Assembly: GCA_016256075.1 (NCBI GenBank)
Contig: SDVU01000241.1
Span: forward strand, 1-16,681
Direction of reading: 5' to 3'
DNA from: Dictyocoela muelleri
Lineage: Eukaryota; Microsporidia
DNA: 16,681 bases
The position numbers and the translations under genes are program-made. Of this stretch, positions 8,986 through 16,681 are shown piece after piece. Under the pieces are notes generated by a model. That model did not search any database and was not told the origin of the DNA. It saw nothing but the letters and a program-made list of their open reading frames with translations. How positions within the stretch are numbered: the stretch's first letter is position 1; every line of letters begins with the position of its first letter.

Positions 8986-9148
8986 TTATCAATCAATTAA
9001 TAGAGTAATTGAAGAATTTAGATGCAGAAAAAAGAACATGTAGGGGTGGGGCAAAATTACTAAAAGGGAGCAAATTCATAAATTTATGTAACATAATCAT
9101 CTAGAAAACAAGGAATATTGTTTATAAATTCTGTAAAATAGATAAATA
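8986..9148. repeat. ~160-bp direct repeat, left copy
   Basis: It matches 9944-10102 at roughly three-quarters identity by eye, including an identical 31-bp core (acataatcatctagaaaaca and onward, 9090-9121). It contains the G-rich words ggggtggggcaaaatt and agggagcaaatt. Confidence 0.82.
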
Positions 9149-9943
9149 TGGCATGGAGAAAAATGCCTTTGTCGTTTTTAAAAAAAACGCATTTGTTATA
9201 ATAAATCAAAAAAAAATAGAATAGATTTTTTATTAAATATAAATATTTTATGTATGAATTAAAATTTCATAAATTCCAGATTTTCATATAATCATTATTC
9301 TGAACAAGTCATCGGTGTAAAAAAAATTATTTTATTTCTGCGACTTTATTATCATATTCTAAAAAACATTTATCAAAATCAGATTTATAATTTTATTTAT
9401 TTATTTTTAAAGATTTTTTTTTGTAATCTTGTTTTTTTCTAAAATAAATTTCCTTATATAGTAATTTATTTTTTTATAAAAAGCTAATTTTACATTGTTT
9501 TCCCTCTATTTTTTTTTCTGCATTTTAGATGGTTTTTGTTTTCGTTTTTTCATTCTAGCTAATCTTTCTGTTTTATGCTCATTATAATTAATTTATCTTT
9601 AAAAATAAATTTATATTTAAATTAATATTTACTTTTCTCTGTATTACGACCTATGCATCCTCAATAATAAACCTTTTCCTCTTTAAATCAAAATTATAGA
9701 TGTAATTAAATTATAATTTTCTTGTTTACATATTTATTTAATTTTATAATTTGATTTTTTTTTCCATTTAAGGATATTTCAATTCCTTATAAACACCAAA
9801 AATATATTTAAAATAAATAATATTGTTTAAGTCTTTATTTAAACTTTTTTTCTAAGATTGATAATTTTAAAAAATGCGTTTTTTTTCAAAAAACGCCTTT
9901 TATTTCAAAGAAAAAAACCGCCAAAGCGTCGTTTTACATTTAG
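9149..9943. mobile_element. ~790-bp insert with imperfect inverted ends, between ~160-bp direct repeats
   Basis: The left end (aatgcctttgtcgttttt, then aaaaaaaacgcattt near 9185) pairs with the reverse complement of the right end (gctttggcggttttttt and gaaaaaaaacgcattttt, about 9940-9870), with an indel in between. The interior is T-rich and non-coding. The inverted ends are weaker than those of its two neighbours, so the element status is less certain, but the bracketing direct repeats are clear. Confidence 0.5.
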
Positions 9944-10102
9944 TTATCAATCAAATAATAAGGAATTGAACGATATAAATGCAGAAAATGGAACATTCAA
10001 GTGAGTGAATTTACTAAAGGGGAGCAAATTCTATAATTTATAAAACATAATCATCTAGAAAACAAGGAATATTGTATGAAAAGTCTAAAAAAGATTAATA
10101 TA
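9944..10102. repeat. ~160-bp direct repeat, right copy
   Basis: This is the partner of 8986-9148. It ends only about 8 bp before the left direct repeat of the next insert, so the second and third structures almost abut. Confidence 0.82.
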
Positions 10103-10110
10103 GTTTGAAG

Positions 10111-10190
10111 GTGATACCACTAATGAAAATTCGAATCTCATTATAAATTTATTATCATTAACATGCGATAAATATCAGATATTACGTTAA
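10111..10190. repeat. ~80-bp direct repeat, left copy (third structure)
   Basis: It begins gtgata and contains tattatcattaacatgcgat. It matches 10740-10818, with about 84% identity over the last 62 bp. It directly abuts the inverted end of the insert at 10191. Confidence 0.82.
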
Positions 10191-10732
10191 GCGGCGATTT
10201 GCCTCTTAGTGAAGAAACACCGCTTTTTTCGCCACTGATTTTTAACCAAAATGAAACTCCAGACAATGGTTATAAAAATGCAAAATAGGTCAAGAGAGCC
10301 TTTTTGGCGTAATGCATATAAAAAGCACAAAAAAATGAACAAGACAACTTCAAAATATGTATATACGTGAAATGCAAAAATGGATTGCGACATAGGGTTA
10401 TGATTACTGTTAATAAAAAAAAGCCCAATATCAATGAATAAAATTGATAAAACAAATGTATATATACAAAATTTCATATAAACATCGTTAGCGGCATTTC
10501 ATCAATAGTGATAAAACGGCGCCATCATTTTCAAAGTCATATTTACATTTTCTGTATTCACATTCATAGGAACTTTTTTTTGCCTTTTTGTGCTTGTTAT
10601 ATGCATAACCGCAAAATTCAGACTTTCTTGTTTTATTTTACACTTTTATAACCATTGTCTGAAGTTTCATAATTGTTAAAAAACAGTGGCGAAAAAAGCG
10701 GTGTTTCGAAGCTAAGTGGCAATTCTCCGCCC
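10191..10732. mobile_element. 542-bp foldback element with long inverted arms
   Basis: The left arm from gcggcgatttgcc pairs with the reverse complement of the right arm (ending ggcaattctccgccc). Identical blocks include gaaacaccgcttttttcgcc and cagacaatggttataaaa. Weaker pairing (atgcatataa.aagcacaaaaa) extends the arms to about 200 bp each, with a centre near 10461. A hydrophobic 96-codon minus-strand ORF (10187-10477) falls in the left arm and centre, but the matching arm does not preserve it and I do not call a gene. Long inverted arms recall MULE or Foldback elements, and a MULE core lies 180 bp to the right, but no link is shown. Confidence 0.8.
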
Positions 10733-10739
10733 AGCCAAT

Positions 10740-10818
10740 GTGATAAAAAAAGGAGAATTCGAATATAATTATAAATCTATTATCATTAACATCCGATAAA
10801 GATGAGATATTATTAAAA
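10740..10818. repeat. ~80-bp direct repeat, right copy (third structure)
   Basis: This is the partner of 10111-10190, separated from the inverted end by about 7 bp. Confidence 0.82.
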
Positions 10819-10911
10819 AAACTGCCGAAAATAAAAAATTGCCGAAACAATGACTAGAATAGAATAAAAATTCTTATAATACTCGTATAATTTTAAACGT
10901 TAAACTAATCT

Positions 10912-11350
10912 ATGATACGAGTAAAAAAATTATTGCTTGATACTTATATATATGATAATGATCGTATAAAAATATTTTCCTCACAATTTGAAAAAGATTT
11001 ATTTAAAGAATGCTTAGTAATATTAGTCGACAGAACATTTAATAAGCACCATCGAAATCTTTTCCTATTATTAAAAATAAATACTATATATCTATGCAAG
11101 TCATGACACATCTGTTATATACTTTTATAGAATAAATTAGCAATATTGTATTCCAAAGAACTTTCATTTATTAAAGATTATTATTATTTTTTGCCATAAT
11201 TGATTCTTCTGGATTTTGAAATGGATCTTGGAAATGCAGTGAGTCAAATATGAAATTCAAGAATTAACTTTTGTTATTTTTACTTTGGTCAATCTATATG
11301 GCGTAGGTTTCAGAATTGGGGTTAAGCTCAATATATAAAATGATGAAGCG
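10912..11350 (+). pseudogene. MULE transposase core, broken copy 2 (different lineage)
   Basis: The 10912-11106 open frame contains RIKIFSSQFEKDLFKECL followed by VDRTFNKHHRNLF, which aligns with the MULE first catalytic box 'DGTF...P..F.QL' (aspartate codon at 11029). Downstream, DFEMDLGNAVSQI (11212-11250) matches the second box and FYFGQSIWRRFQNWG (11278-11322) the 'FH..QS.WR..Q' box. Spacing is correct: about 61 codons from the first aspartate to DFE, and 22 codons to the F-F box. Stops and frame changes lie between, the normal glycine of the first box is an arginine, and the usual first histidine of FHF is a tyrosine. Both N- and C-terminal parts are missing. Motif wording differs from copy 1 (GQSIWRR against GHILVKI), so this is a separate family. 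It stops about 120 bp before the hAT element begins. Confidence 0.8.
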
Positions 11351-11469
11351 TTTTAATTAATAAAAAAAAACGATTATTGTGCATATCATTTTTTTTCCAT
11401 GTGAAAATATTTTTGTAAGATATCATTTTACAAAAGAAAAAATTTATAAGAATTAACTATAATAATTAT
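11351..11469. other. Short AT-rich spacer before the hAT element
   Basis: Nothing recognised. The C-terminal part expected for MULE copy 2 is not present. Confidence 0.4.
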
Positions 11470-11520
11470 AGCAACCAGATCCATATGATTGCAAATATAT
11501 TCAAAATGCATACTTATATG

Positions 11521-11585
11521 GTTTTTATAATAATCTCATATGCTTTTATAATAATCGCGTATGCATTTATAATAATTTCATGTCT
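11521..11585. repeat. 21-bp tandem repeat, about three copies
   Basis: Units of the form ttttataataatctcatatgc repeat with period 21. They make the 60-codon plus-strand ORF at 11485-11667 an artefact. The core word also occurs at 14892-14905, near the other proposed end of the hAT element. Confidence 0.85.
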
Positions 11586-11987
11586 ATTAAAAACTTTTAT
11601 GTGTATAGATATGAAAAAAATGTATAGAAAACCAACGTTAAAAATTTTTATTTATATATTTAAATGAATTATTTTTTGTTCTATTAATAAAAAATCGATA
11701 ATTATAATAAAAACAGCTTTTTTTATTTATAGATTATAATCATAAATATATAAACAAACGTTAATATAAGTTACAAATGATTTTGCTTTAAAAGAAATTT
11801 TAATTATCTAAAGATAATTCTATATTGTCATTTTTTAAAATTACAATTTAAAACTTTCTGAACGATATGAAGCAAGGTAATTTGATACTTTTTTGTTTGT
11901 GTATCATTTTTTTTATAAAAATTTGGTTATCAGAAAAATGAACGAAATATGGTATTATATATTTTTCATATAAAAAAATACAAAGTC

Positions 11988-12018
<31 letters not shown>

Positions 12019-12180
12019 AATTTGAGCTTTTTAGACAAAAAAATTGTTATGGGTTGCTTAACAATTATATTTTAAAAATTTAAGATTTTTCATTTTAATT
12101 TTATTAATATTTAGAAATATAAAAATTATACCCCAAAAATGTAATAAAAAAATCTAATAAACAAAAATATATAAAATATG

Positions 12181-12896
12181 CAGCATTAGAGAAAGATAAT
12201 TTAAAATTAACCGAATAAGGCATTCTTTTATGCTCGCTATGTTCTTTACTTATTACTGTTGATCGTAAAAGTCAAGTCACTCGGTATATCCAAACATTAA
12301 CACATAAAAAAAATATCGAACAGAAGGAACCTAAGAAATATACATTAAAAAAACATTCATTAAACACCAAAGCATTATTGTGAAATCTTTACTAAATTCA
12401 AATATACCTCTCTACAAATTAAGAAATAATTCTACAAAATTATGTTCCTAAAACTCAGAGTGAATTTACACTGTAACCATTAAAACAAAGGGATTCAAAA
12501 CCTTATAAAAATTTCATGATAACTTTGAAAAATATTTTTTGTAAAAGTATATATTTCATTATTGTTAAAATAATTCGACATATAAAATTAATTAATTTTT
12601 TAATGGCGATAATTAAAGACTCACAAAATATTCTTTAACAGCATGCGAAGAAAAAAATCGAGTGAGGAAATTTAAATTTAATTTCAGCACTGGAAGATAA
12701 TGTTTTAAATATTTTTATATACAAAGAAATAATTTTAAACTTTTTATTTTAGATTCCGCTGAGTATATTATATCAGCTGGGAAAAATATTAAAATTTTTT
12801 ATTTCAAATTTGCTACATATATATTGTAGATTACATTCTTTTCAAAACTGTGTCCTTAAGATAAGATGCAATTACAAATTAGTATTTTTGTTAGAC
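12181..12896 (+). pseudogene. hAT transposase, N-terminal part
   Basis: This plus-strand stretch shows the hAT plan of the CGGBP1/BED-finger type. A zinc-finger region at 12231-12305 (C-x2-C in LCSLCSLLITVDRKS, then T-x-K/T-H at THKKN; the first of the two histidines appears as tyrosine) is followed by ALL.NLY.IQIYLSTN and NYVPKTQSEFTL near 12360-12475. Next comes NIFCKSIYFIIVK (12531-12570), where the family has 'I.F.IDETTD', then DSAEYIISAGKNIKIFYFKF (12752-12811), matching 'TDAA.YM.KAGK.LK..FPK', and CVLKIRCNYKLVFLL (about 12847-12893), matching the '.V.E.IR..YP.V..LI' stretch. Several stops and frame changes make it non-functional. The reading breaks off at about 12890, where the Merlin insertion lies. 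Confidence 0.78.
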
Positions 12897-12899
12897 TAG
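12891..12899. repeat. Candidate target-site duplication, left (ttagactag)
   Basis: The identical 9-mer ttagactag occurs at 13929-13937. Merlin elements are known to duplicate 8-9 bp. The hAT reading stops here and resumes just after the right copy. A competing 8-bp pair (gactaggt, 12894 and about 13904) also exists. Confidence 0.5.
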
Positions 12900-12990
12900 G
12901 TATTAAATTAATTTAATTTAAATAAAAAAGTATTAAATTAATTTAAATTTAATATAAATGTATTAAATTATTTTACTTTAATTATTTCAA
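12900..12990. repeat. AT-rich ~30-bp tandem repeat, three copies
   Basis: Each unit begins gtattaaattaattt, at about 12900, 12930 and 12959, with growing divergence in the third. Confidence 0.8.
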
Positions 12991-13035
12991 ATATTTTTTA
13001 CAAAATGATTTTCTTATTATTAAAGAAAAATCATA

Positions 13036-13791
13036 TCTCGTTTAGAAATTGTGGTCTCTTGTTTGCTAAGACACCATTCATGTTTTTAATTTGTCTATAT
13101 ATTAAATTATTTATTGATTCAACATGATTAGTATTAACATTATTAAGTTTATAAACAAAATTATATTTATGATATATCTTCATATTTTCAAAGCCATTTA
13201 GAGTTAATCACTACAAGATCCATGCTCGTCTGTATAAACTATCGAGCCATTAACTGGCTGTTCCAATCTTATGGGTAATATTGTCGTCGCATTTTAAACA
13301 GGTATAACTTTTGCAAATATAATAGTCGCTTTAACTCTCGTTTCTACAATAACAATCATCAATTCTATAATCAGGAAAATGACAACGGTGAGACTTACAT
13401 TTGCAGCCACGTGTTTCTCAACCTGTAAAATAGAATTTTCGACGCCTAGCTTCCTACTTGAGAATTCAGGCTGTGTAATTGATGTTTTTATTCATTTTTA
13501 CCTTTATTATAGAAATTCTCGACGCTGATAGCATAGAGTTGATAATGGCGTGTAATGGATTCTTACACTATATTTACCTATGATTTTCAAAATAATATTT
13601 ATTTTCAAGTCGAAACAATCGAAAAAACTATTATATCGAATACTATAGTATTTTCTAAAGGACAAGCAACCTCTACTCATGCATCGCCATGCTTTACAGT
13701 CCTTGTTCTTTTTATAACTTTCCAAAGTTGCATAGGCAGAAGAATCATTACAAAGCTTTTCCGAGTTTAAAAGCCTATTTACACACTCCAA
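13036..13791 (-). pseudogene. Merlin transposase, broken
   Basis: Read on the minus strand from 13791, the 94-codon open frame (to 13507) contains the N-terminal zinc-ribbon style of Merlin: KDCKAWRCMSRGCLSFRKY, then a helix with 'IRYNSFFDCFDLKINIILKII', matching 'WRC....C....S.R..S.F..S.L.L..IL'. Further on, after frame changes, come a VENSILQVEKH stretch (about 13455-13420) where the first catalytic 'VEIDES' should be, KATIIFAKVIP and PVNGSIVYTDEH (about 13260-13222) with the second catalytic aspartate, then FENMKIYHKYNFVYKL and NNVNTNHVESINNLIYRQIK (13195-13060), matching the family's 'NHS..FV......HT..IE..W...K' end, and finally KRPQFLNE. The first catalytic aspartate and its glutamate partner appear replaced (E and K), and stops are present, so it is dead. 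Length (about 250 codons) is right for Merlin. Confidence 0.8.
13507..13791 (-). pseudogene. Merlin transposase N-terminal open frame (94 codons)
   Basis: This is the longest uninterrupted piece of the Merlin transposase, with three cysteines in the C-x-A-W-R-C...C arrangement of the zinc ribbon. It starts at an ATG but the family usually has a few residues more, including an extra cysteine pair, so the true start may be upstream. The overlapping 71-codon plus-strand ORF (13555-13770) is its shadow. Confidence 0.65.
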
Positions 13792-13887
13792 TTATACAGT
13801 TCTCTACAATCTAATGTTTATAATCCACCTTATATGAATTCTACTTTCATAAAGAGTTAATAATAATTTTTTTATATTTTAAGAATT

Positions 13888-13942
13888 GAAGGGGGGAAAT
13901 TCGGACTAGGTCGCTCTAGGAGGAAATTTTAGACTAGATCCG
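13888..13942. repeat. Imperfect tandem duplication of ~28 bp at the right Merlin edge
   Basis: ggaaattcggactaggtc is followed about 26 bp later by ggaaattttagactagatcc. The two copies explain why two alternative target-duplication pairs can be drawn at this junction. Confidence 0.75.
13929..13937. repeat. Candidate target-site duplication, right (ttagactag)
   Basis: This is the partner of 12891-12899. hAT transposase reading resumes about 25 bp downstream (SSIEKLTLINEF). Confidence 0.5.
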
Positions 13943-13949
13943 ATTTTTT

Positions 13950-14510
13950 GTATCTTCTATAGAAAAATTAACTTTAATAAATGAATTTAGAGACATTTTT
14001 TAAAAAAAGAAATAGTCAAAATACCTAAGCCGATTATTAGAAGATGCAAGACTTGGCAAGAAACAGCTTTATTCTTTTTAGAAAATTTTATAACAGATAT
14101 GAAAATTGTTTCCTTTATAAAAAAATGATGGCATTCCTTATTGAAAATACCTGAGATGCACTTAAGATAAGACTATTATTTTAAAACTGATTAATAGTGA
14201 AAATGATTATAGAATTTAGAAAAAAAATATTTATTGATAGTTGCAAAGAATATTTTATAATAAATGATATTGTTTAACTGTTCAATGAAATAGATTTTAA
14301 GGAAGATGTATTGAATATAGAAAAATATTTAGCTCATAAAATAGAACAGAGCGATATTTAATTATTTTTTTGAGGAAAATATTATCGAAGACAACGACAT
14401 TTTAATTCTTTGTTTTATGAATGATACATCTGCATCATTGAGTGTAGAACGTAGTTTTTATATTTTTCATACTAAATTTTATTAATATAAAGGTAATTCT
14501 CACCTGGAAA
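13950..14510 (+). pseudogene. hAT transposase, C-terminal part
   Basis: It resumes the hAT reading after the Merlin insert. SSIEKLTLINEFRDIF (13953-14000) is followed by VKIPKPIIRRCKTWQETA and LFFLENFITDMK (14015-14110), matching the family's 'P.P..TRW.TWL.AA.YY.ENF' block; the usual tryptophan after the arginine pair is a cysteine. Near 14418-14480, NDTSASLSVERSFYIFHTKFY matches the C-terminal dimerisation motif 'S.DVERSFS.YK..L'. Stops and frame changes are present between the blocks, so it is non-functional. Together with 12181-12896 it gives the correct domain order for one transposase. Confidence 0.78.
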
Positions 14511-14861
14511 TATTCATTAGTACATGATTCTATATTTCAATAAAATTTAAATAGCTTTATAATTTTAATAATTATTTACGACAATTTGAATATCTCATAA
14601 AAACTATCCACTATTCTTAATTTGATATTTTTAAAGCTTTAATCTGAATACCGTTTTATATTTTAGATTTTTTTTATTTTCCAATTGTGTGCCATATCTT
14701 ATGAAAATGTGAATATCATTTTCTGGATTTTATTGTCTTAAATTGTCTGTTTATAAACCCGAATTTGCTATAAAATAAACAACCTAATTGGTTTAACAGT
14801 AATTATAGGGAATTATCTTATTTTATATTTGAATACATAAACAAATATTTAATCTGATAAA

Positions 14862-14915
14862 TGCATATAAAAATGCATATTTCGTGTGTTTATATGCTTT
14901 TATAATGCATATATT
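14862..14915. repeat. Imperfect hairpin of atgcatataaaa words
   Basis: aaatgcatataaaaatgcatat faces tatatgcttttataatgcatat. The word set is shared with 11521-11585 and is proposed as hAT subterminal sequence. Confidence 0.6.
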
Positions 14916-14923
14916 GTGTTGCT

Positions 14924-15539
14924 CAAATAATAATTTATGTTTTTTTATTAATTATTTCATAAAAACACGAATTTGATATTTTGAGATAGATAACATTTAT
15001 ATAAATCTTCATTTTTTTTCGCAGTGAAAGATATATAACTTAGTAAAATTTTTCCCAACAAGTAATTACATTTGTGGGCATTAGCCCAGCTCCGCGAAAA
15101 ATAAAAAAAATTATCTAATAAAGATTTAGATGGAAACTTTTTGTTTATTTAAAAAAGGCATGACTACACACAACACATTTTCTTTTATAATATTTTATTA
15201 TTTTTGTTTCATAAGTGTAACATAAAAAATACTAATACTATTTTAAATATTACTTTTGCATCTCATTTATTAAACATAAAAAAAGTTTTAAAGAATATAT
15301 GAAATTCGTGGTGAGTTTAGTTACCACACTCTAACTCCCTATAAGAAGTCGGATCTTTCTGAAATTAATGGGCGTATTAAAATTTTTACATATGCATAGT
15401 TAAACTTCAATTTAGAAATTTTGAAAGGTCTAATCTAATTTGAGTCTTCTTTTGAACATTTCTCGTTTTTTACAAAAATCTAATTTCAATTTAAAAAGAA
15501 TGATCCCTTTTCTTTTTATTCATATTTTCAACAGATTTA
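14924..15539. other. Gene-free stretch between hAT and Ty3/gypsy fossil B
   Basis: No recognised coding sequence. The 3' untranslated part and 3' LTR of fossil B, which points toward lower coordinates, should lie here, but I cannot define an LTR without a second copy. A short patch with more G and C lies at 15071-15100. Confidence 0.4.
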
Positions 15540-15599
15540 CTCTTATTTAAATATGATTTTTCAATAACATCTTTTAGATTATACACTATCATTCTTTTT

Positions 15600-16321
15600 A
15601 TAGGATCCAATGTATTATGACAGTAAATTACTTCATTGGGTGCAAAACCATTATCCGATTATGAGTATTGTTTAAAGTAAAATTAATTTTTTTTGTTATT
15701 TCTTTTATTTTTTTTGTTTATTACAATTTATTATTATTGATATTGCTTGGTTAATATTTTCACTCATTCCATTTGCTTGGGGATTGTATGGTGAGTTTCT
15801 GTTATGCTTGATATTTTTTAAAGATAGAAAATTGGAAAATTTCATACTTGTATATTGTTTTCAATTAACAGTAATTAGAATTTTAGGTAAATTAAAATCT
15901 CTGAATCATTTTCTGAAACATTTTATCACTTCATCAGAACTTATTTTTGTGTACTAAATACACGAGAATAACGATAAACATGTTCTGTTATCGTTATCAA
16001 GTAGTTTTTTGTTAGTGTGCGATTATTTTCGTGGTCATTAATAAAAAAAGTACCATAAATATCTGCGAAATTGTCTCAAAAAGATTTTTTGGTGTTTTCA
16101 TAATAGAGGTCTTATCATGATGATTTTTTTTTATTTTCTTGACAAAATGAACAATTATATTCTATTTCATTGATAATTTTCGAATATATATATATATATA
16201 TATATATTATTGTATTATATGTTACTATTCTACTAAGATGGTAAAGTTTTTTATGTATAATTATGAGAAAATCATTATAAATTTCATTTGGAATAATGAT
16301 TCTATTCTTATTATCTATCAT
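15600..16321 (-). pseudogene. Ty3/gypsy integrase (fossil)
   Basis: The zinc-binding HHCC domain lies at about 16260-16144, with the histidine pair in IIIHKKLYHLSR and the cysteine pair in YNCSFCQENK. The catalytic core begins near 16065-16030 with the ADIYGTF-type first-aspartate box and continues to the PYNPQANGMSENINQAI box at about 15792-15735, which contains the conserved glutamate. A GF.P.E box follows at about 15660-15630. In living relatives this enzyme inserts the cDNA into the host chromosome. Order, motifs and spacing fit Ty3/gypsy integrase well. The copy is broken. Confidence 0.85.
16184..16208. repeat. (AT)n microsatellite, about 12 units
   Basis: A run of alternating A and T, which translates to alternating Ile/Tyr in the integrase fossil. 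Confidence 0.9.
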
Positions 16322-16681
16322 TAGTTTTGAATCCTCATGTTTTAGTAATTTATAAAAACAATCTTTTTAATATTTTTCTTGTGATTTTCTAATTCCCTTG
16401 GGTTTAAATTAATTTAAAGTAAGCAAGTTTAATCGTGACAAATTATTAGAGATTCCATTTTTTTTACCATCAATAATCTTTAAAATATAGTTATAATTAT
16501 AAAATTAATTTTTCATTTGTTAATTCTATTACTGGTATTGTTTTCATACAGTAAATCATTATTATCAGTAAAAACTATATCTTTTATCCTAGAATCGGTT
16601 CTAAAACGGGTTTGTCACCACCTTCAAAAATTAGTAAATCTCAATTGGTAAGAGGAGAGAACATGATTCTTATTTCAAATA

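Larger units (their letters stand above)
12900..13928 (-). mobile_element. Merlin (IS1016-like) DNA transposon relic inserted in hAT
   Basis: The segment lies exactly where the hAT transposase is interrupted. It carries Merlin transposase motifs on the opposite strand and is bracketed by a 9-bp repeat. Length (about 1.03 kb) is typical of Merlin. Terminal inverted repeats are not evident: the left end is a 30-bp AT tandem repeat and the right end a G-rich duplicated stretch, so the termini may have been altered after insertion. Confidence 0.65.
11470..14923 (+). mobile_element. hAT-type transposon relic (with nested Merlin insertion)
   Basis: Its transposase is described separately. Candidate ends are an imperfect inverted pair: agcaaccagatccatatgatt from 11470, and the reverse complement of the stretch ending gttgct at 14923 (agcaacacaatatatgcat). 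Just inside both ends lie related subterminal words (atgcttttataat and atgcatttataat; about 11520-11585 and 14862-14915), as is usual for hAT elements. The flanks both read ataataatt, compatible with an 8-bp target duplication but too low in complexity to prove. Without the Merlin insert the element would be about 2.4 kb, normal for the superfamily. Confidence 0.5.
15540..16681 (-). mobile_element. Ty3/gypsy LTR retrotransposon fossil B (integrase end), cut by window edge
   Basis: On the minus strand, from high to low coordinates, this carries the integrase zinc-binding region, the integrase catalytic core and its C-terminal continuation. The stretch above about 16340 should be the pol part between RNase H and integrase but is not recognisable. 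It has the same orientation as fossil A but cannot be its missing end, since A would need its integrase below 766. It is broken in several places and looks old. The element continues beyond the window. Confidence 0.83.

Noticed and set aside
10187-10477. 96-codon hydrophobic minus-strand ORF, possible membrane protein
   Set aside because: It lies in the left arm and centre of a foldback element, the paired arm does not keep it, and an ORF of this length is expected about once by chance in AT-rich DNA of this size.
7876-10818. CRISPR array or tandem gene cluster
   Set aside because: The repeats are pairs around long inserts, not evenly spaced short repeats, and the source is eukaryotic.
10638-10850. 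70-codon minus-strand ORF
   Set aside because: It spans the right foldback arm and the direct repeat and has no family resemblance.
11485-11667. 60-codon plus-strand ORF with hydrophobic repeats
   Set aside because: Its sequence is the translation of a 21-bp tandem repeat, whose period keeps the frame open.

Overview
The window is very AT-rich eukaryotic DNA made almost entirely of dead and decaying transposable elements. I found no intact protein-coding gene, no host gene, and no rRNA or tRNA. The mix of Ty3/gypsy, MULE, hAT and Merlin relics, with no introns or host exons visible, would fit a TE-rich, AT-rich parasite genome such as a microsporidian. An AT-rich invertebrate repeat region is a real alternative, and this guess is only moderately supported.

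Layout. 1-765: no recognisable gene. 766 to about 3100 (- strand): the 5' part of a Ty3/gypsy fossil (Gag, protease, RT, RNase H; no integrase). 3334-4720 (+): a broken Mutator-like (MULE) transposase, split by an AT-rich insert of about 340 bp. 5212-6955: non-coding inverted-repeat structures, namely a 273-bp foldback, a head-to-head minisatellite block and a 267-bp near-perfect palindrome. 7172-7333: a short orphan ORF of doubtful status. 7876-10818: three consecutive inserts with inverted termini, each bracketed by long direct repeats of about 80, 160 and 80 bp. 10912-11350 (+): the core of a second, different MULE. About 11470-14923 (+): a hAT-type element whose transposase reading is split by a Merlin (IS1016-like) element in the opposite orientation (about 12900-13928) with a candidate 9-bp target duplication. 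About 15540-16681 (-): the integrase part of a second Ty3/gypsy fossil, which runs off the window.

The genes do not work together; the window is a layered insertion record. The relative order that can be read is hAT before Merlin, and MULE 1 before its AT-rich insert. The 80-bp repeats at 7876/8607 differ at only 3 of 80 positions, so that event is probably among the youngest. The most unusual signal is the threefold repeat of one architecture (inverted-end insert inside long direct repeats) in 3 kb. It fits no classic element type with normal 2-10 bp target duplications and could mark an undescribed mobile-element or break-repair process. No sequence search was run; all identities are estimates by eye.
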